DNA from: an uncultured Eggerthellaceae bacterium | GTDB taxonomy: Bacteria; Actinomycetota; Coriobacteriia; Coriobacteriales; Eggerthellaceae | Direction: 5' to 3' | DNA: 64,000 nt | Assembly: GCA_910588905.1 (NCBI GenBank) | Contig: CAJURZ010000003.1 | Span: 1 to 64,000, forward strand | Notes under the pieces: generated by a model | The model's input: the letters and a program-made list of their open reading frames with translations, nothing else | Databases searched by the model: none | What the model was told of the DNA's origin: nothing | In this document: one piece after another, positions 41,156-50,529 of the stretch | Position numbering within the stretch: position 1 is the stretch's first letter | Layout of the letters: every line of letters starts with the position of its first letter | Made by a program: the position numbers and the translations under genes

Positions 41156-44059
41156 ATGGCGCAAGCAATAGAGTATGCTGCACGTTTGACAGAGACGATC
41201 GGCGCACGACCGGCTGGTACCGAAGAAGAACAGCAGGCCTCCTTCTTCATCGATGAGGTCCTGCGTGAAGAAGCCGGTCTTGCCACAGAGATAGAGGAAT
41301 TCAACTGCAGTCTGGGCTATGAGCTTCCGCGTACGGTTTGTTGCATTGCCACTGCTGTGCTGGGCATCCTGTCCATCTTCCTCACGCTCATGGTCATCCC
41401 CTCGGTCATCATCACGCTTATCACGGCCGTTCTCTTCATCCTTGATTCGTTGGGTCATTCTCCCTTCGCCCGATTCGGCAACTCGGGCATCAGCCAGAAC
41501 ATCCTGGCGAAATACACGCCGCAAACAGATGCGGGCACGCGGGGCCGCAAGCGCAAGGTACTGGTCGTTGCCCATTATGACTCCGGTAAGGTGCGCATTG
41601 AAGCCAAGGGAGCCATGCTCTCCGCACTGCCGTATCTTTACATCCTTGAGCTCGTGGGCATGGCTCTTGTGCCTGTTGCCCTGCTGATCCGTTTCGTCAC
41701 CAGCGCTACGGCCGGTCTGCTGGTGGTCTTGAACGTGATCACGGTGATCGGCGTGGTTCTGGCGCTCATCCCGGTCTTCGGATTCCTTATCCATCAGACG
41801 GCTCAGTACAACCGTGGCGCCAATGTGAATGCGTCGGGTATTGCTGTGCTCCTGGAGTGTGCGAAGCGCATCGGCGAGGAACCGGAAGAGCTCATGGCTG
41901 ATGCTGTGATGCACGGCGAAGAGGAGCTACGCGCCGAAGGGTTGATCCCTGAGGATGTGGAGCTGACCTATTCAGAAGCCGAGCTTCCGGAGGGCGAGCT
42001 GACTGATTCCGTGGTGTTCGATGCTGCGGCAGTACCGAAGGTTGAAGCAGCTGCGGAGGCAACTGCTGTGGATGCGATTGCTGGAAGCGCGCTCGTTGCG
42101 GGAGCTGGGGCTGCCATGGCAGGAGCCGCAGCCGGAGCAGCGGCCCTGGCCGACGGGGCAGCCTCCGAAGCCGCTCCTGACCAGCAGGCCGCCTATACCG
42201 CTGCCGTCTCCCAGAGCATTCCGGAGCCCGAACCTGAAGAGGATCCGAACGTTCCCGATTGGTATCGCAAGGCCATGCAGAAAGCCAACAAGCATGAAGA
42301 TACGGCCGTCACAGAACCCGTGCACCGTTCGAAGTTCGCTGATGCTCTGGACAACGCCAATGCGATGAGCGCGAATGCCATCGAGCAGGAAGAGAAGCAG
42401 TCGGAGGTAGAGCGTCGGTTGGCCCAGATGCGTGCGTCCATCATGGGTGAAGCGGGAGCACCTGGTGTGGCCACGGCGGCAGCTGCCCAAGCCCACGCGG
42501 GGGGCGGCGTTGACGGTTATCTGTCCAGCATGACTGATGCCAGCAATTACGAAGATGCTGCAGCGAAGCCCGTTGCTCCTGTTGTGGCAACCCCCGTAGC
42601 TGCTTCTGGTTCCATCCCTGTCTCGGAGGCCGAGGCACAGGCAGCAGCAGAAGAGGCAGCAGCGGCTGCCGCAGCTGCTGCTCAGGCAGCCGCGGTTACG
42701 GACAAGACCATCTCCTACATCCCTGTGGAGGTGGATGCAGAGGCGGTGGCTCGGGAGAACGCCGAGCTCAAACAGGCAGCCCAGAGTGCTGCTTCAGCTG
42801 CCCAGAGCGGAGCGGCTGCCAAGGAGGCAGCCAACGGCCGCAAGCGTCGCACCATAGACCTGCCCAGCTTGACGGGGGCCATCGAGGGCGTGAACGCGCG
42901 CCTGCAGAACGCACCGTTGGCTGAAGAGGAGGCTTCGACAGAGGAGACCAAGGCAGCTCGCCGTCAGGCACGGCAGGAGCGGTTGGCCCATTCGTTGCCG
43001 CCCATGGATTCCCAAGAGCTACCAGAGGTTGATAGGACCCAGGCCATCAATACCGCCGGATCCTTCGTCTCTGCGAGCGCTACTTCTACCTTTGACCCGG
43101 TAGGGGATGAGTTGATAGCGGATGTGCGGGAAGAGGATCTGTATATCGAAGACGCAGATGACTCTGATTATGCCTCTGATTTCACGGCTACCGGGGCCCC
43201 GGCCGGGCCGGGTTATGTGGAGATGCCGAAGTCTCGGGCATCCCGGATGTTCGGGCGGTTCCGCCGCAAGAAGAAGTCCGATGATGTCTCTTCCATGAGC
43301 GAGGCCTATGGCTTGGACGAGAGCTGGGATGCTCGTTCCGCTGGGGCTGCCCGCGGCGGTTGGGAGAGCTTCCGCGACAACGCTATGGACGATGATGACT
43401 GGGAGGGCGGTGCTTTCTCTAAGGTTCGTCAATTGGCCAGCCGGGGTGGCACCGCCGCTCAGGAAGGTGAAGAGGGCGAAGGCCATGAGCGGCGCGAGGG
43501 GCGCTCCACGCGGTCGAGCGGGCGTCGCAGCCGTCGGACCGAGAACCCCTTCGGCAACATCACCCTGAGCTCCATGTCCCTGGAGGAGCGCGAGATCATC
43601 CAGCAGTTCCACAGCGGTCCCATCTCTTGCGAGGTATGGTTCTTGGCGGTGGGCGCAGAGCTGGCGAACAACGCGGGCATCAAGTCGTTCTTGGCAGCCC
43701 ATGGCGATGAGCTGCGGGGCGCCATCGTGATAGATCTGGATGGCCTTGGAGCAGGGCACTTGTCCTTGATCGAAGAGGATGGCATCTTCCAGCCGAAGAA
43801 GCCATCGGCGCGCATGAAGCGCTATGTCAACAAAGCCGCTTCAACGCTGGGGATGGACCTAGGCAAAGGCAAGATGCGCTGGCGCAACTCCGGTGCCTAT
43901 TGCACGGCGGTCCATGGGTTGCAAACACTGCATATCGCAGGTATGGAGGATGGCAAGCCTGCTTTCGCCGCTCAGGCCGATGATGTGATGGAGCACATCT
44001 CCGAAGAGAAGCTGGCGGAGAACGCCGCGTTCGTCATAGAGGTCCTTCGTCAGATATAG
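41156..44059 (+). CDS. M28-peptidase-like membrane protein, degenerate active site, large low-complexity insert
   Basis: 967 residues from the ATG at 41156 (GAAAGG SD). It opens like an M28 metallopeptidase (RPAGTEEEQQAS...), has one hydrophobic pair at about 60-97, the first metal motif VVAHYDSGK (about 137-145), and a second pair at about 155-212. The next motif reads GANVNASGIAVLLE where active M28 enzymes have GANDNASG. An Ala/Glu-rich insert of about 570 residues follows, then the second half CEVWFLAVGAELANNAG (GAEE expected) and a C-terminus lacking the usual final metal His. At least three metal or catalytic ligands appear lost, so it is probably not an active peptidase. Partner and substrate unknown. 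Confidence 0.75.
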   Translation: MAQAIEYAARLTETIGARPAGTEEEQQASFFIDEVLREEAGLATEIEEFNCSLGYELPRTVCCIATAVLGILSIFLTLMVIPSVIITLITAVLFILDSLGHSPFARFGNSGISQNILAKYTPQTDAGTRGRKRKVLVVAHYDSGKVRIEAKGAMLSALPYLYILELVGMALVPVALLIRFVTSATAGLLVVLNVITVIGVVLALIPVFGFLIHQTAQYNRGANVNASGIAVLLECAKRIGEEPEELMADAVMHGEEELRAEGLIPEDVELTYSEAELPEGELTDSVVFDAAAVPKVEAAAEATAVDAIAGSALVAGAGAAMAGAAAGAAALADGAASEAAPDQQAAYTAAVSQSIPEPEPEEDPNVPDWYRKAMQKANKHEDTAVTEPVHRSKFADALDNANAMSANAIEQEEKQSEVERRLAQMRASIMGEAGAPGVATAAAAQAHAGGGVDGYLSSMTDASNYEDAAAKPVAPVVATPVAASGSIPVSEAEAQAAAEEAAAAAAAAAQAAAVTDKTISYIPVEVDAEAVARENAELKQAAQSAASAAQSGAAAKEAANGRKRRTIDLPSLTGAIEGVNARLQNAPLAEEEASTEETKAARRQARQERLAHSLPPMDSQELPEVDRTQAINTAGSFVSASATSTFDPVGDELIADVREEDLYIEDADDSDYASDFTATGAPAGPGYVEMPKSRASRMFGRFRRKKKSDDVSSMSEAYGLDESWDARSAGAARGGWESFRDNAMDDDDWEGGAFSKVRQLASRGGTAAQEGEEGEGHERREGRSTRSSGRRSRRTENPFGNITLSSMSLEEREIIQQFHSGPISCEVWFLAVGAELANNAGIKSFLAAHGDELRGAIVIDLDGLGAGHLSLIEEDGIFQPKKPSARMKRYVNKAASTLGMDLGKGKMRWRNSGAYCTAVHGLQTLHIAGMEDGKPAFAAQADDVMEHISEEKLAENAAFVIEVLRQI

Positions 44060-44255
44060 CTCAGATGCAGGGGTGCACCGTGGTCGGTCTACCGATAGGG
44101 AATAACTGCCATCGCTTTAGGCGCATCTTAAGGTAACGGTAAAGCAGCGCTTTCCCCTGTGGTCTTCCCTGTACATGACACCTCCTATCCTGTAAGAACG
44201 CGCTTTTGCCGCTGCTGTTGGCAGTGGGCTGGGTGCCTACAGGGGAACCGGAGGA

Positions 44256-46541
44256 ATGTTGGACCACATGCAGAAGAAACACCGAGCCGCTTCATGGGCC
44301 ATGCATATCACCGCTGTATGCGCGGGGCTCTTCCTAGTGGCTTTCTTCGTGGTCACGGTGAACAATATGGCCACCATCTCATCCCAAGTGGAAGAGATGA
44401 AAGACGGGCCCTTCCCTACTTCGGTGGCGGCTGGGCATATCGAGACGGATATCGCACAGATCGAAACGCTCTCCACCCATCTGACCCATTTCCGTCTCTT
44501 CCCTGAGAAGACCTCCGAACTTCGCCATCAGCTCCAAGAGATAGACGCGAACCTGCGCAAGCAGTTCGAGCAGATGAACCCCCGTGCTTTGCTCAATCCG
44601 GCAGATATGCGTGTTCTGAAGGCTGATTATGAGATGCTCTACGTGCGACTGACCCATGTGATGAGGCTGGTGGAAGACGAATCAGTCACGAGCGAGTTCA
44701 CTGAAGCCTATGTTGAGGACCGCATCACGCCGCTGTCGAACAAGATGTTGGCTCTGGCGAACAAGATCTTGGACGAGACCACCCAAGAGGTCTCTCGGAC
44801 ATATACGGTGGTCAATGCGGCCTGCGTGCAGACCATCATCCTCTCCTCCATCTTAATGGTGTGCGTGGTGGTGCTCATCGTGTTCTATTTGATCCTGCTG
44901 CGCAGGAAGCAGCAGGAAGAGAATCTGCTGCGACAGCATCTGGAGGAGGCTGTCGCTCTTGCCGAACAAGCCAATGAAGCGAAGAGCGATTTCCTTTCGA
45001 ATATGAGCCACGACATCCGCACGCCGATGAATGCCATCATCGGATTGACGCGTATCGCCGATGACAACATCGAGGATCCCCTCCGGGTGAAACAGTGCTT
45101 GACGCGCATCATGACCTCCTCCCGACATCTGCTCTCGCTCATCAACGACGTGCTTGATATGAACAAGATAGAGAGCGGCAAGACAACGCTCTCGGAAGAG
45201 CGGCTCTCTCTGCCTGATCTGCTATCGGAGCTGATCACCATCGTGCATCCCCAGTCAGCGGAAAAGCACTTGCAAGCAGACATCATCATCAATGATATCC
45301 ACCACGAACAGCTTGTTGGCGATTCCATGCGGCTGCGCCAGATCCTGCTGAATCTCATCTCGAATGCCATCAAGTACACCAACGAAGGCGGCTCTTTCCG
45401 ACTGGTGGTGACAGAGGATTCACCTACGAATAAAGGCATAGCGAACATGCAGTTCGTCGTGGAGGATAATGGTATCGGCATGGACAAGGAATTCCTCCAG
45501 TATGTCTTCGAGCCCTTCGAACGCGAGCGCAATAATGCAACCAACTTCACCGAAGGGACAGGTCTTGGGATGGCCATCACGAAGAACCTCGTGGAGCTCA
45601 TGGGTGGTAGCATCCAGGTGGAGAGCGAAGTGGGGAAGGGCACAAGATTCCAGGTTAACCTGCCGTTCAAGATAAAGGACGATGCGGTGCAGGAACAACC
45701 GTTCGACACCTCTGGTTTCGAGGACCTGCGCATCCTCGTGGTAGATGACAACTACCTTGTCATGCAGAACGCCATCCACACCCTTTCTGAATTCGGTGCC
45801 ACGGCTGAGGGCGTTATCGTTCCCGAACGAGCAGCGAGCGTAGCGGTGCAAGCCGTGAAGGAAGCAAAGCCGTTCGATCTGGTGATCGTCGACCTTGAGA
45901 TGCCTGGTATGAGCGGGGTTGAATGCATCCAGAACATCCAGGCGGCGGTGGAGGAAACCGATCGCTCGGTACCCACCATCGTGATGGCTTCCTATGGGGG
46001 GAGCATCCAGGATGATGCAGAGCAGGCTGAGGTCGCCCAAGCGGTCATCTCGAAACCGTTGTTCCGGTCTGTGCTCTATGCCGCGGTGCGGCGGTATTGC
46101 ATCGATGACGATCAGGCACCGGAGCGCATCGTTTCCACGGAGCGGATGCAGTTGGGTGGCCGTGTGCTGCTGGTGGAATACAATGAGATCAACCGAGAGA
46201 TAGGCACTGCGCTGGTCTCTAAGTTCGGGCCTCAGGTAGAGAGCGCTGTTGATGGGATAGACGCAGTGGCGAAGGTAGCTGACGAACCGGATGGTTACTA
46301 TGATCTGGTGCTCATGGATTGCAAGATGCCGCACATGAACGGGTTCGAGGCAACAGAGGCCTTGCGGAAGTTCACCAAGGAGCGCGGGCGCAGCCATCTG
46401 CCCATCGTGGCTATGACGGCGAATGCCTTCGCGGAGGATCGTGATCATGCGCTGGCTTCAGGGATGGACGGGTTCCTCACCAAACCCATCGACATGACGG
46501 AGCTTGAGAAGACCCTTCGTGAATACCTACCTCAGGAGTAG
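44256..46541 (+). CDS. Hybrid sensor histidine kinase with two receiver domains
   Basis: 761 residues. Transmembrane segment about 15-37, an extracytoplasmic helical sensor of about 150 residues, a second membrane segment about 188-213, HisKA with phospho-acceptor in SNMSHDIRTPMNAI (His about 251), HATPase with NLISNAIKYTNEGG and GTGLGMAITKNLVELMGG, then receiver 1 (VVDDNYLV; acceptor Asp in VDLEMPGMSG; Lys in ISKPL) and receiver 2 (acceptor Asp in LMDCKMPHMNG; Lys in TKPIDM). Receiver 2 has VEYNEIN where an acidic pair is expected. No separate response regulator lies next to it, so its output is unknown. The start at 44256 has AGGGG 10 bases upstream. Confidence 0.9.
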   Translation: MLDHMQKKHRAASWAMHITAVCAGLFLVAFFVVTVNNMATISSQVEEMKDGPFPTSVAAGHIETDIAQIETLSTHLTHFRLFPEKTSELRHQLQEIDANLRKQFEQMNPRALLNPADMRVLKADYEMLYVRLTHVMRLVEDESVTSEFTEAYVEDRITPLSNKMLALANKILDETTQEVSRTYTVVNAACVQTIILSSILMVCVVVLIVFYLILLRRKQQEENLLRQHLEEAVALAEQANEAKSDFLSNMSHDIRTPMNAIIGLTRIADDNIEDPLRVKQCLTRIMTSSRHLLSLINDVLDMNKIESGKTTLSEERLSLPDLLSELITIVHPQSAEKHLQADIIINDIHHEQLVGDSMRLRQILLNLISNAIKYTNEGGSFRLVVTEDSPTNKGIANMQFVVEDNGIGMDKEFLQYVFEPFERERNNATNFTEGTGLGMAITKNLVELMGGSIQVESEVGKGTRFQVNLPFKIKDDAVQEQPFDTSGFEDLRILVVDDNYLVMQNAIHTLSEFGATAEGVIVPERAASVAVQAVKEAKPFDLVIVDLEMPGMSGVECIQNIQAAVEETDRSVPTIVMASYGGSIQDDAEQAEVAQAVISKPLFRSVLYAAVRRYCIDDDQAPERIVSTERMQLGGRVLLVEYNEINREIGTALVSKFGPQVESAVDGIDAVAKVADEPDGYYDLVLMDCKMPHMNGFEATEALRKFTKERGRSHLPIVAMTANAFAEDRDHALASGMDGFLTKPIDMTELEKTLREYLPQE

Positions 46542-46571
46542 TGGAGCAGCGTTGCTGTTCTGAACGCAGCG

Positions 46572-48683
46572 CTATTGCACGAAGAGGGTCAGGCGGCGCG
46601 TGGCGCGGGAGATGGCCGTGTACAGCCTCCGGCGCTCCAGCGGGTCTGCGGGATCAAGGCCCACCGGTGCCTTCGCTATGATCACCCCGTCGAACTCCAG
46701 TCCCTTAGCCAATGCCAGAGGGATCACCATGGTGCCGTGTTCCGGCAGTGGGCGCTTCCCATCCATGACAGCCGGGTGCAGATCGTATTCAGCCAACTGC
46801 TTCCCCAGTCGCTTCGCATCCTGCTTCCAGGGAACGATGACAGCCGTAAGCCCTTCTTCTCTCTCCGCCCGGCGCAGAGCCTTCGCCAGTTCCGGCAGGT
46901 ACTCTTCTGGTAAGGGCTCCACGATGACGGGGTCCGTGCCATCCCGCTGGACGGACTGGATGCTCATGCCCGTGCTGGGGCTAGCCAAGCGACCGAACAG
47001 CTCCGTGATCTGGGGTGTGCAGCGATAGCTGGTGGGCAGCGTGCATTCAGAGACGGGCCCATGGCAGATGCCGCCGCGGGTACCTGCGAAGATAGCGCGG
47101 ATCTCATCGAAGCTGGCTGTTCCTTCGGCAATGGCCTGATTCGGATCTCCCAGCAGCAGGAAATGGGCGTTGCGGAAGTACCGAGCGGCTACGATGAGCT
47201 GGGCTGCCGTGTAGTCTTGCACCTCGTCGATCATGGTGAAGCGCACGTCTTCGGCGGCCAGGCCCGTGATGCCCATCTTGAGGTAGATCCACTCCAGGGA
47301 CGTGAGGCCGCCACGCCCCAGCAGGCGGAACCCGAGGTGGTCGATATCTATCCAGGCGTCCTCTTCGAGCAGGGTGTAGGCAGGAGCGAATCGGCGACGG
47401 ACGAACTGCCGTGCAGCGGAGACCGCCTCCTCTTCGGTCAGCAGCTCAACGGGGCTGCCGAAGAGGCTGATCTGCTCGTCAATGGAAAGGGCGGCCAGTT
47501 GGTCCTGGACCTCATCCCGGGCGGCCAGCTGATTCAGCCGGGCATCCAGCCGCTTCGCCAGAGCCTCGCGCATCAGCGTGATGCGCCGCGGGCCTGCGGG
47601 CAGGTTGCTGTGCTTGGCGGAGAGCTTGAGCATCTGGTTGGCGCCGATGAGCCGAGTGCCGTCCCAGCTGATGTCTCGGAAGTCCCCCGGCTGGAAGTCG
47701 AAGTGCTCCAAGGCGGCATCGATGGCATCAAGCCGCTCTACCGGCACATTCGCATCGCCCACCCCACGCCCTTCTGGGAGGAGGCTTGCCATGAGCTCGT
47801 GCCACGGCATCATGGGCGGATTCTTCTCGCCCATCTGAGGCAGGACGTTCTCGATGTAGGTCCCGAAGACGGTGTTGGGCGTGATGAGGGCAACCTGGCG
47901 TGGATCCAAGGAATCACGCAACTGGTAGAAGAGGTAGGCGATGCGCTGCATCATCACCGAGGTCTTGCCGCTCCCCGCCGCGCCTATGACCAGCAACGTG
48001 GGAACATCCTCATGGCGGATGACGGTGTTCTGTTCCTTTTGGATGGTGGTGGTGATGGCTTCCATGTGGCTGGACTTGCCCTGCTCCAGGGACCGGAGCA
48101 GCAAGGGGTCCTGGATGGCCACCGTCGTGTCGAAGTATTGATGCAGCGTGTCTTCGGTGATGCTGAATTGTCGGCGCAGTTGCAGGTCTGCTTGGATGGT
48201 ACGGCCGTTCGCTTGGTAGGAGGTAGGGCCTGTGCCCTGGTTGTAGTAGGTCTCCGCTATGGGGGAGCGCCAGTCCACCACCAGCTTCTGGTAGTTCTCA
48301 TCCGAGATGCCCGCCGCGCCGATATAGATCTCCTTCACCTCTTCGAACTGGGGGAACTTGAGATTCACCTTCGCGAAGTAGGGCTGCTTGAGCAGCAATG
48401 TGATGTCGGAGAGACGCTGGGCATCCAGCGTCTGGGTCAGATTCGACATCTCGACGATGGTGTTCATAGCGCTGAAGTCCGCATAGGTCTCCATGGCGTC
48501 TGCGTAGGTCGCCAAGTTCACGGAGAGCTCTTCGGCCATGGAGCGTTTGTCTTGTTCGGCCTGAGCGGCGGTGCGCTCCATGCGCTTGACGCAATCAGCA
48601 CCTAAGCGCTTGAGGTCAGCGTAGACGTGGGTGAGATGAGCTTGCTCTTGTTGGAAGATGTCATTTTGCATGGGGAGCATCAT
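46572..48683 (-). CDS. HelD-family RNA-polymerase-associated UvrD-like helicase
   Basis: 703 residues. A long helical N-terminal arm (about 1-80) precedes a UvrD/Rep-type ATPase: Walker A VIGAAGSGKTSVMMQRIAYL, motif II FTMIDEVQDYTAAQL, and C-terminal motifs ALAKGLEFDGVIIAKA and LYTAISRATRRLTLF. That layout is HelD, which removes stalled or idle RNA polymerase from DNA; a related actinobacterial group (HelR) confers rifampicin tolerance. The start at 48683 has AGGGA 8 bases upstream. It is convergent with the histidine kinase gene and divergent from the arg operon. Confidence 0.9.
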   Translation of the reverse strand: MMLPMQNDIFQQEQAHLTHVYADLKRLGADCVKRMERTAAQAEQDKRSMAEELSVNLATYADAMETYADFSAMNTIVEMSNLTQTLDAQRLSDITLLLKQPYFAKVNLKFPQFEEVKEIYIGAAGISDENYQKLVVDWRSPIAETYYNQGTGPTSYQANGRTIQADLQLRRQFSITEDTLHQYFDTTVAIQDPLLLRSLEQGKSSHMEAITTTIQKEQNTVIRHEDVPTLLVIGAAGSGKTSVMMQRIAYLFYQLRDSLDPRQVALITPNTVFGTYIENVLPQMGEKNPPMMPWHELMASLLPEGRGVGDANVPVERLDAIDAALEHFDFQPGDFRDISWDGTRLIGANQMLKLSAKHSNLPAGPRRITLMREALAKRLDARLNQLAARDEVQDQLAALSIDEQISLFGSPVELLTEEEAVSAARQFVRRRFAPAYTLLEEDAWIDIDHLGFRLLGRGGLTSLEWIYLKMGITGLAAEDVRFTMIDEVQDYTAAQLIVAARYFRNAHFLLLGDPNQAIAEGTASFDEIRAIFAGTRGGICHGPVSECTLPTSYRCTPQITELFGRLASPSTGMSIQSVQRDGTDPVIVEPLPEEYLPELAKALRRAEREEGLTAVIVPWKQDAKRLGKQLAEYDLHPAVMDGKRPLPEHGTMVIPLALAKGLEFDGVIIAKAPVGLDPADPLERRRLYTAISRATRRLTLFVQ

Positions 48684-48932
48684 AAACGAGTCCCTACCCC
48701 TTGCCTAGCCTTGAATATGGCGCTTACTCAGGGTAAACTTATTGCTAAGGACGGTATCTCATGGGCCGTGCTGGTGCTCTTTCCCTGACTTTCTCTTCCT
48801 TTTGCCACTCTCCGCTCGTGCTCCTTTCTCTGACCGTGCTGCTGTCCCCTCCTCGGCCGTTTACGGGCAAGGCTGCTTGACAGAGATCTGATTGTGCTAT
48901 CATCTTCGGCCAAGCGAACGGGAAAGGACCTC
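48684..48932. other. Divergent gap between helD and the arg leader
   Basis: 249 bases with no gene beyond promoter elements. The right end carries the arg promoter (48877-48903). No tRNA, T-box or ArgR-type operator recognised. Confidence 0.6.
48877..48903 (+). promoter_or_regulatory. Promoter of the arg leader-argGH operon
   Basis: TTGACA at 48877-48882 and an extended -10 TGCTATCAT at 48895-48903, with a 15-base spacer between the hexamers. Transcription would start about 25 bases before the leader peptide ATG. Confidence 0.75.
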
Positions 48933-49028
48933 ATGAAGGCACTCGCAGCACAGGATCCAAGCGCAGCCATCACGGCTGGCGTTGCTGCGTGCATCCGCGT
49001 TCGCATTTCTCGACGACGACTTTCTTAA
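48933..49028 (+). CDS. Arginine-rich leader peptide of argGH
   Basis: 31 codons: MKALAAQDPSAAITAGV then ACIRVRISRRRLS, stop. Five of the last ten residues are Arg, including three consecutive CGA codons. The ATG has an SD (GGAAAGGA). The Arg codons and stop overlap the 5' arm and loop of a hairpin (49015-49034) followed by a pyrimidine-rich tail, and argG begins 175 bases further on. This is the arrangement expected for ribosome-mediated attenuation of an arginine-biosynthesis operon. The peptide is too short for most automatic gene calls. No experimental evidence; the mechanism is inferred. Confidence 0.75.
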   Translation: MKALAAQDPSAAITAGVAACIRVRISRRRLS

Positions 49029-49034
49029 GTCGTC
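49015..49034 (+). terminator. Attenuator hairpin overlapping the arg leader
   Basis: Perfect 8-base stem GACGACTT / AAGTCGTC with loop TCTT, followed by TTTCTCTTCTCT. A ribosome paused on the CGA codons would cover its 5' arm and should prevent its formation, allowing read-through to argG. Confidence 0.7.
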
Positions 49035-49203
49035 TTTCTCTTCTCTGAGGGACGTCTGTCTTTGATGGCGTGACGTATGCCCTCGTACCCACACCCTGCA
49101 CCACCCTCAGCACCACCCTGCACTATCTGAGATGCGCATGCGTCTCGCCCTTGAACTCGAATGGATCTCAGCCCGCGGGCTGACAGCGCAAAGGAGCATC
49201 ATC
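49035..49203 (+). other. argG leader, downstream part
   Basis: Between the hairpin and argG lie complementary segments GAGGGACGT (about 49046) and ACGTATGCCCTC (about 49073), which could form an alternative structure, and a perfect palindrome CAGCCCGCGGGCTG just before the argG SD AAAGGAG. The argG frame is open back to 49132, but the ATG at 49204 has the SD. Confidence 0.45.
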
Positions 49204-50463
49204 ATGGCGAAGGAAAAAGTGATACTGGCCTACTCTGGCGGTCTGGATACGTCGGTCTGCATCAAATGGCTGCAAGAGCATTACGACCTGGATGTGATCG
49301 CCGTAGCAGGAGACCTCGGCCAAGACCACGAGGGTCTGGAGGCCATCAAGAAGAAGGCTCTGGAATCCGGCGCCGTTGACTGCTTGGTGGTGGACATGCG
49401 GGAGGATTTCGCCAACGAATACCTGACCAGCGCCATGGCTGCCAACGCTCTGTACGAGAACAAGTACCCGCTGGTGAGCGCGCTCTCCCGGCCGCTGATC
49501 GCGAAGCACTTGGTGGACGCCGCTCACATCTACGGTGCGAAGTACATCGCCCATGGCTGCACGGGCAAGGGCAATGATCAGGTGCGCTTCGAGTCCTCCA
49601 TCCTCATGCTGGATCCGTCCCTGGAGATCATCGCTCCCGTGCGTGATTGGGACCTGGGAAGCCGGGATGAGGAGATGGCCTGGGCTGAGGAGCACGGCAT
49701 CCCCGTGCCCACCACGAAGGCATCTCCCTATTCCATCGACGACAATCTGTGGGGCAGGGCTATCGAATGCGGCGTACTGGAGGACCCTTGGGCTGAGCCG
49801 CCGGAGGATATCTACACCATGACCGTGGCGCCGGAGGCTGCCCCTGATAAGCCCACCTACGTGGACGTGACCTTCGAAGCGGGCATCCCTTGTGCGCTGG
49901 ACGGCGAAACCATGCGCTACCTGGACATCATCTACGCCATGAACGAACTGGCGGGCCAGAACGGCTTCGGTCGCTTGGACATGATCGAGAACCGGTTGGT
50001 GGGCGTGAAGAGCCGCGAATGCTACGAGGTTCCCGGTGCGCTGGCGCTGATCTGCGCCCACAAGGCGCTGGAGGACCTGTGCCTAGAGCGTAGTGTGCTC
50101 CATTTCAAGCTGGGCATAGAGCAAGCTTGGGCAGAGCAGGTCTACAACGGCCTGTGGTTCTCGCCGCTGAAGGAGGCGCTGGATGCTTTCCTGACCGATA
50201 CCCAGCAGTGCGTGACCGGTACGGTGAAGATCAAGCTCTACAAGGGCAGCTGCACAGTGGTCGGCCGGAAGAGCGTCTACTCCCTCTATGATCTGGGCTT
50301 GGCTACCTATGATGCCGATGACGCCTTCGACCACAATGCCGCCAAGGGCTTCATCGACCTGCACGCACTCTCCTGCAAGACCTGGGCAGAGAACCGCCTC
50401 TCTCAGGGTGCGCGGATGAACCAATTCAATGCCGTGAAGGAAACCAAGGATCAATTCTCGTAG
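49204..50463 (+). CDS. argG: Argininosuccinate synthase
   Basis: 419 residues, normal length. N-terminal ATP-PP loop ILAYSGGLDTSVCIKWL; AHGCTGKGNDQVRFE; KKKALESGAVDCLVVD; and a C-terminal GRKSVYSLYDLGLATY. It condenses citrulline and aspartate with ATP to argininosuccinate. Start at ATG 49204 with AAGGAG 8 bases upstream (MAKEKVILAYSGG, family-like). First structural gene after the arginine leader, 66 bases before argH. Confidence 0.97.
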   Translation: MAKEKVILAYSGGLDTSVCIKWLQEHYDLDVIAVAGDLGQDHEGLEAIKKKALESGAVDCLVVDMREDFANEYLTSAMAANALYENKYPLVSALSRPLIAKHLVDAAHIYGAKYIAHGCTGKGNDQVRFESSILMLDPSLEIIAPVRDWDLGSRDEEMAWAEEHGIPVPTTKASPYSIDDNLWGRAIECGVLEDPWAEPPEDIYTMTVAPEAAPDKPTYVDVTFEAGIPCALDGETMRYLDIIYAMNELAGQNGFGRLDMIENRLVGVKSRECYEVPGALALICAHKALEDLCLERSVLHFKLGIEQAWAEQVYNGLWFSPLKEALDAFLTDTQQCVTGTVKIKLYKGSCTVVGRKSVYSLYDLGLATYDADDAFDHNAAKGFIDLHALSCKTWAENRLSQGARMNQFNAVKETKDQFS

Positions 50464-50529
50464 GATATCCGGATAGGTGGATCCCGGAGCACAGGGCTTC
50501 GGTTCCGCCATTCAAGGAAGAAGGAGCAC

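Noticed and set aside
41045..41914. Upstream extension of the coiled-coil protein frame
   Set aside because: His/Arg/Asp-rich antisense of the M28-like gene; the ATG at 41044 has the SD.
44060..44255. A gene or REP element before the histidine kinase
   Set aside because: The GGTGCACCGTGGTCGG stretch lacks the palindromic arms and head of the REP family, and no SD-preceded frame is present.
47061..48605. 514-codon plus-strand frame
   Set aside because: Antisense to HelD, with no recognisable domain.
48728..49006. 92-codon minus-strand frame across the arg promoter and leader
   Set aside because: No SD and no recognisable protein features; the plus strand carries the promoter and leader peptide.
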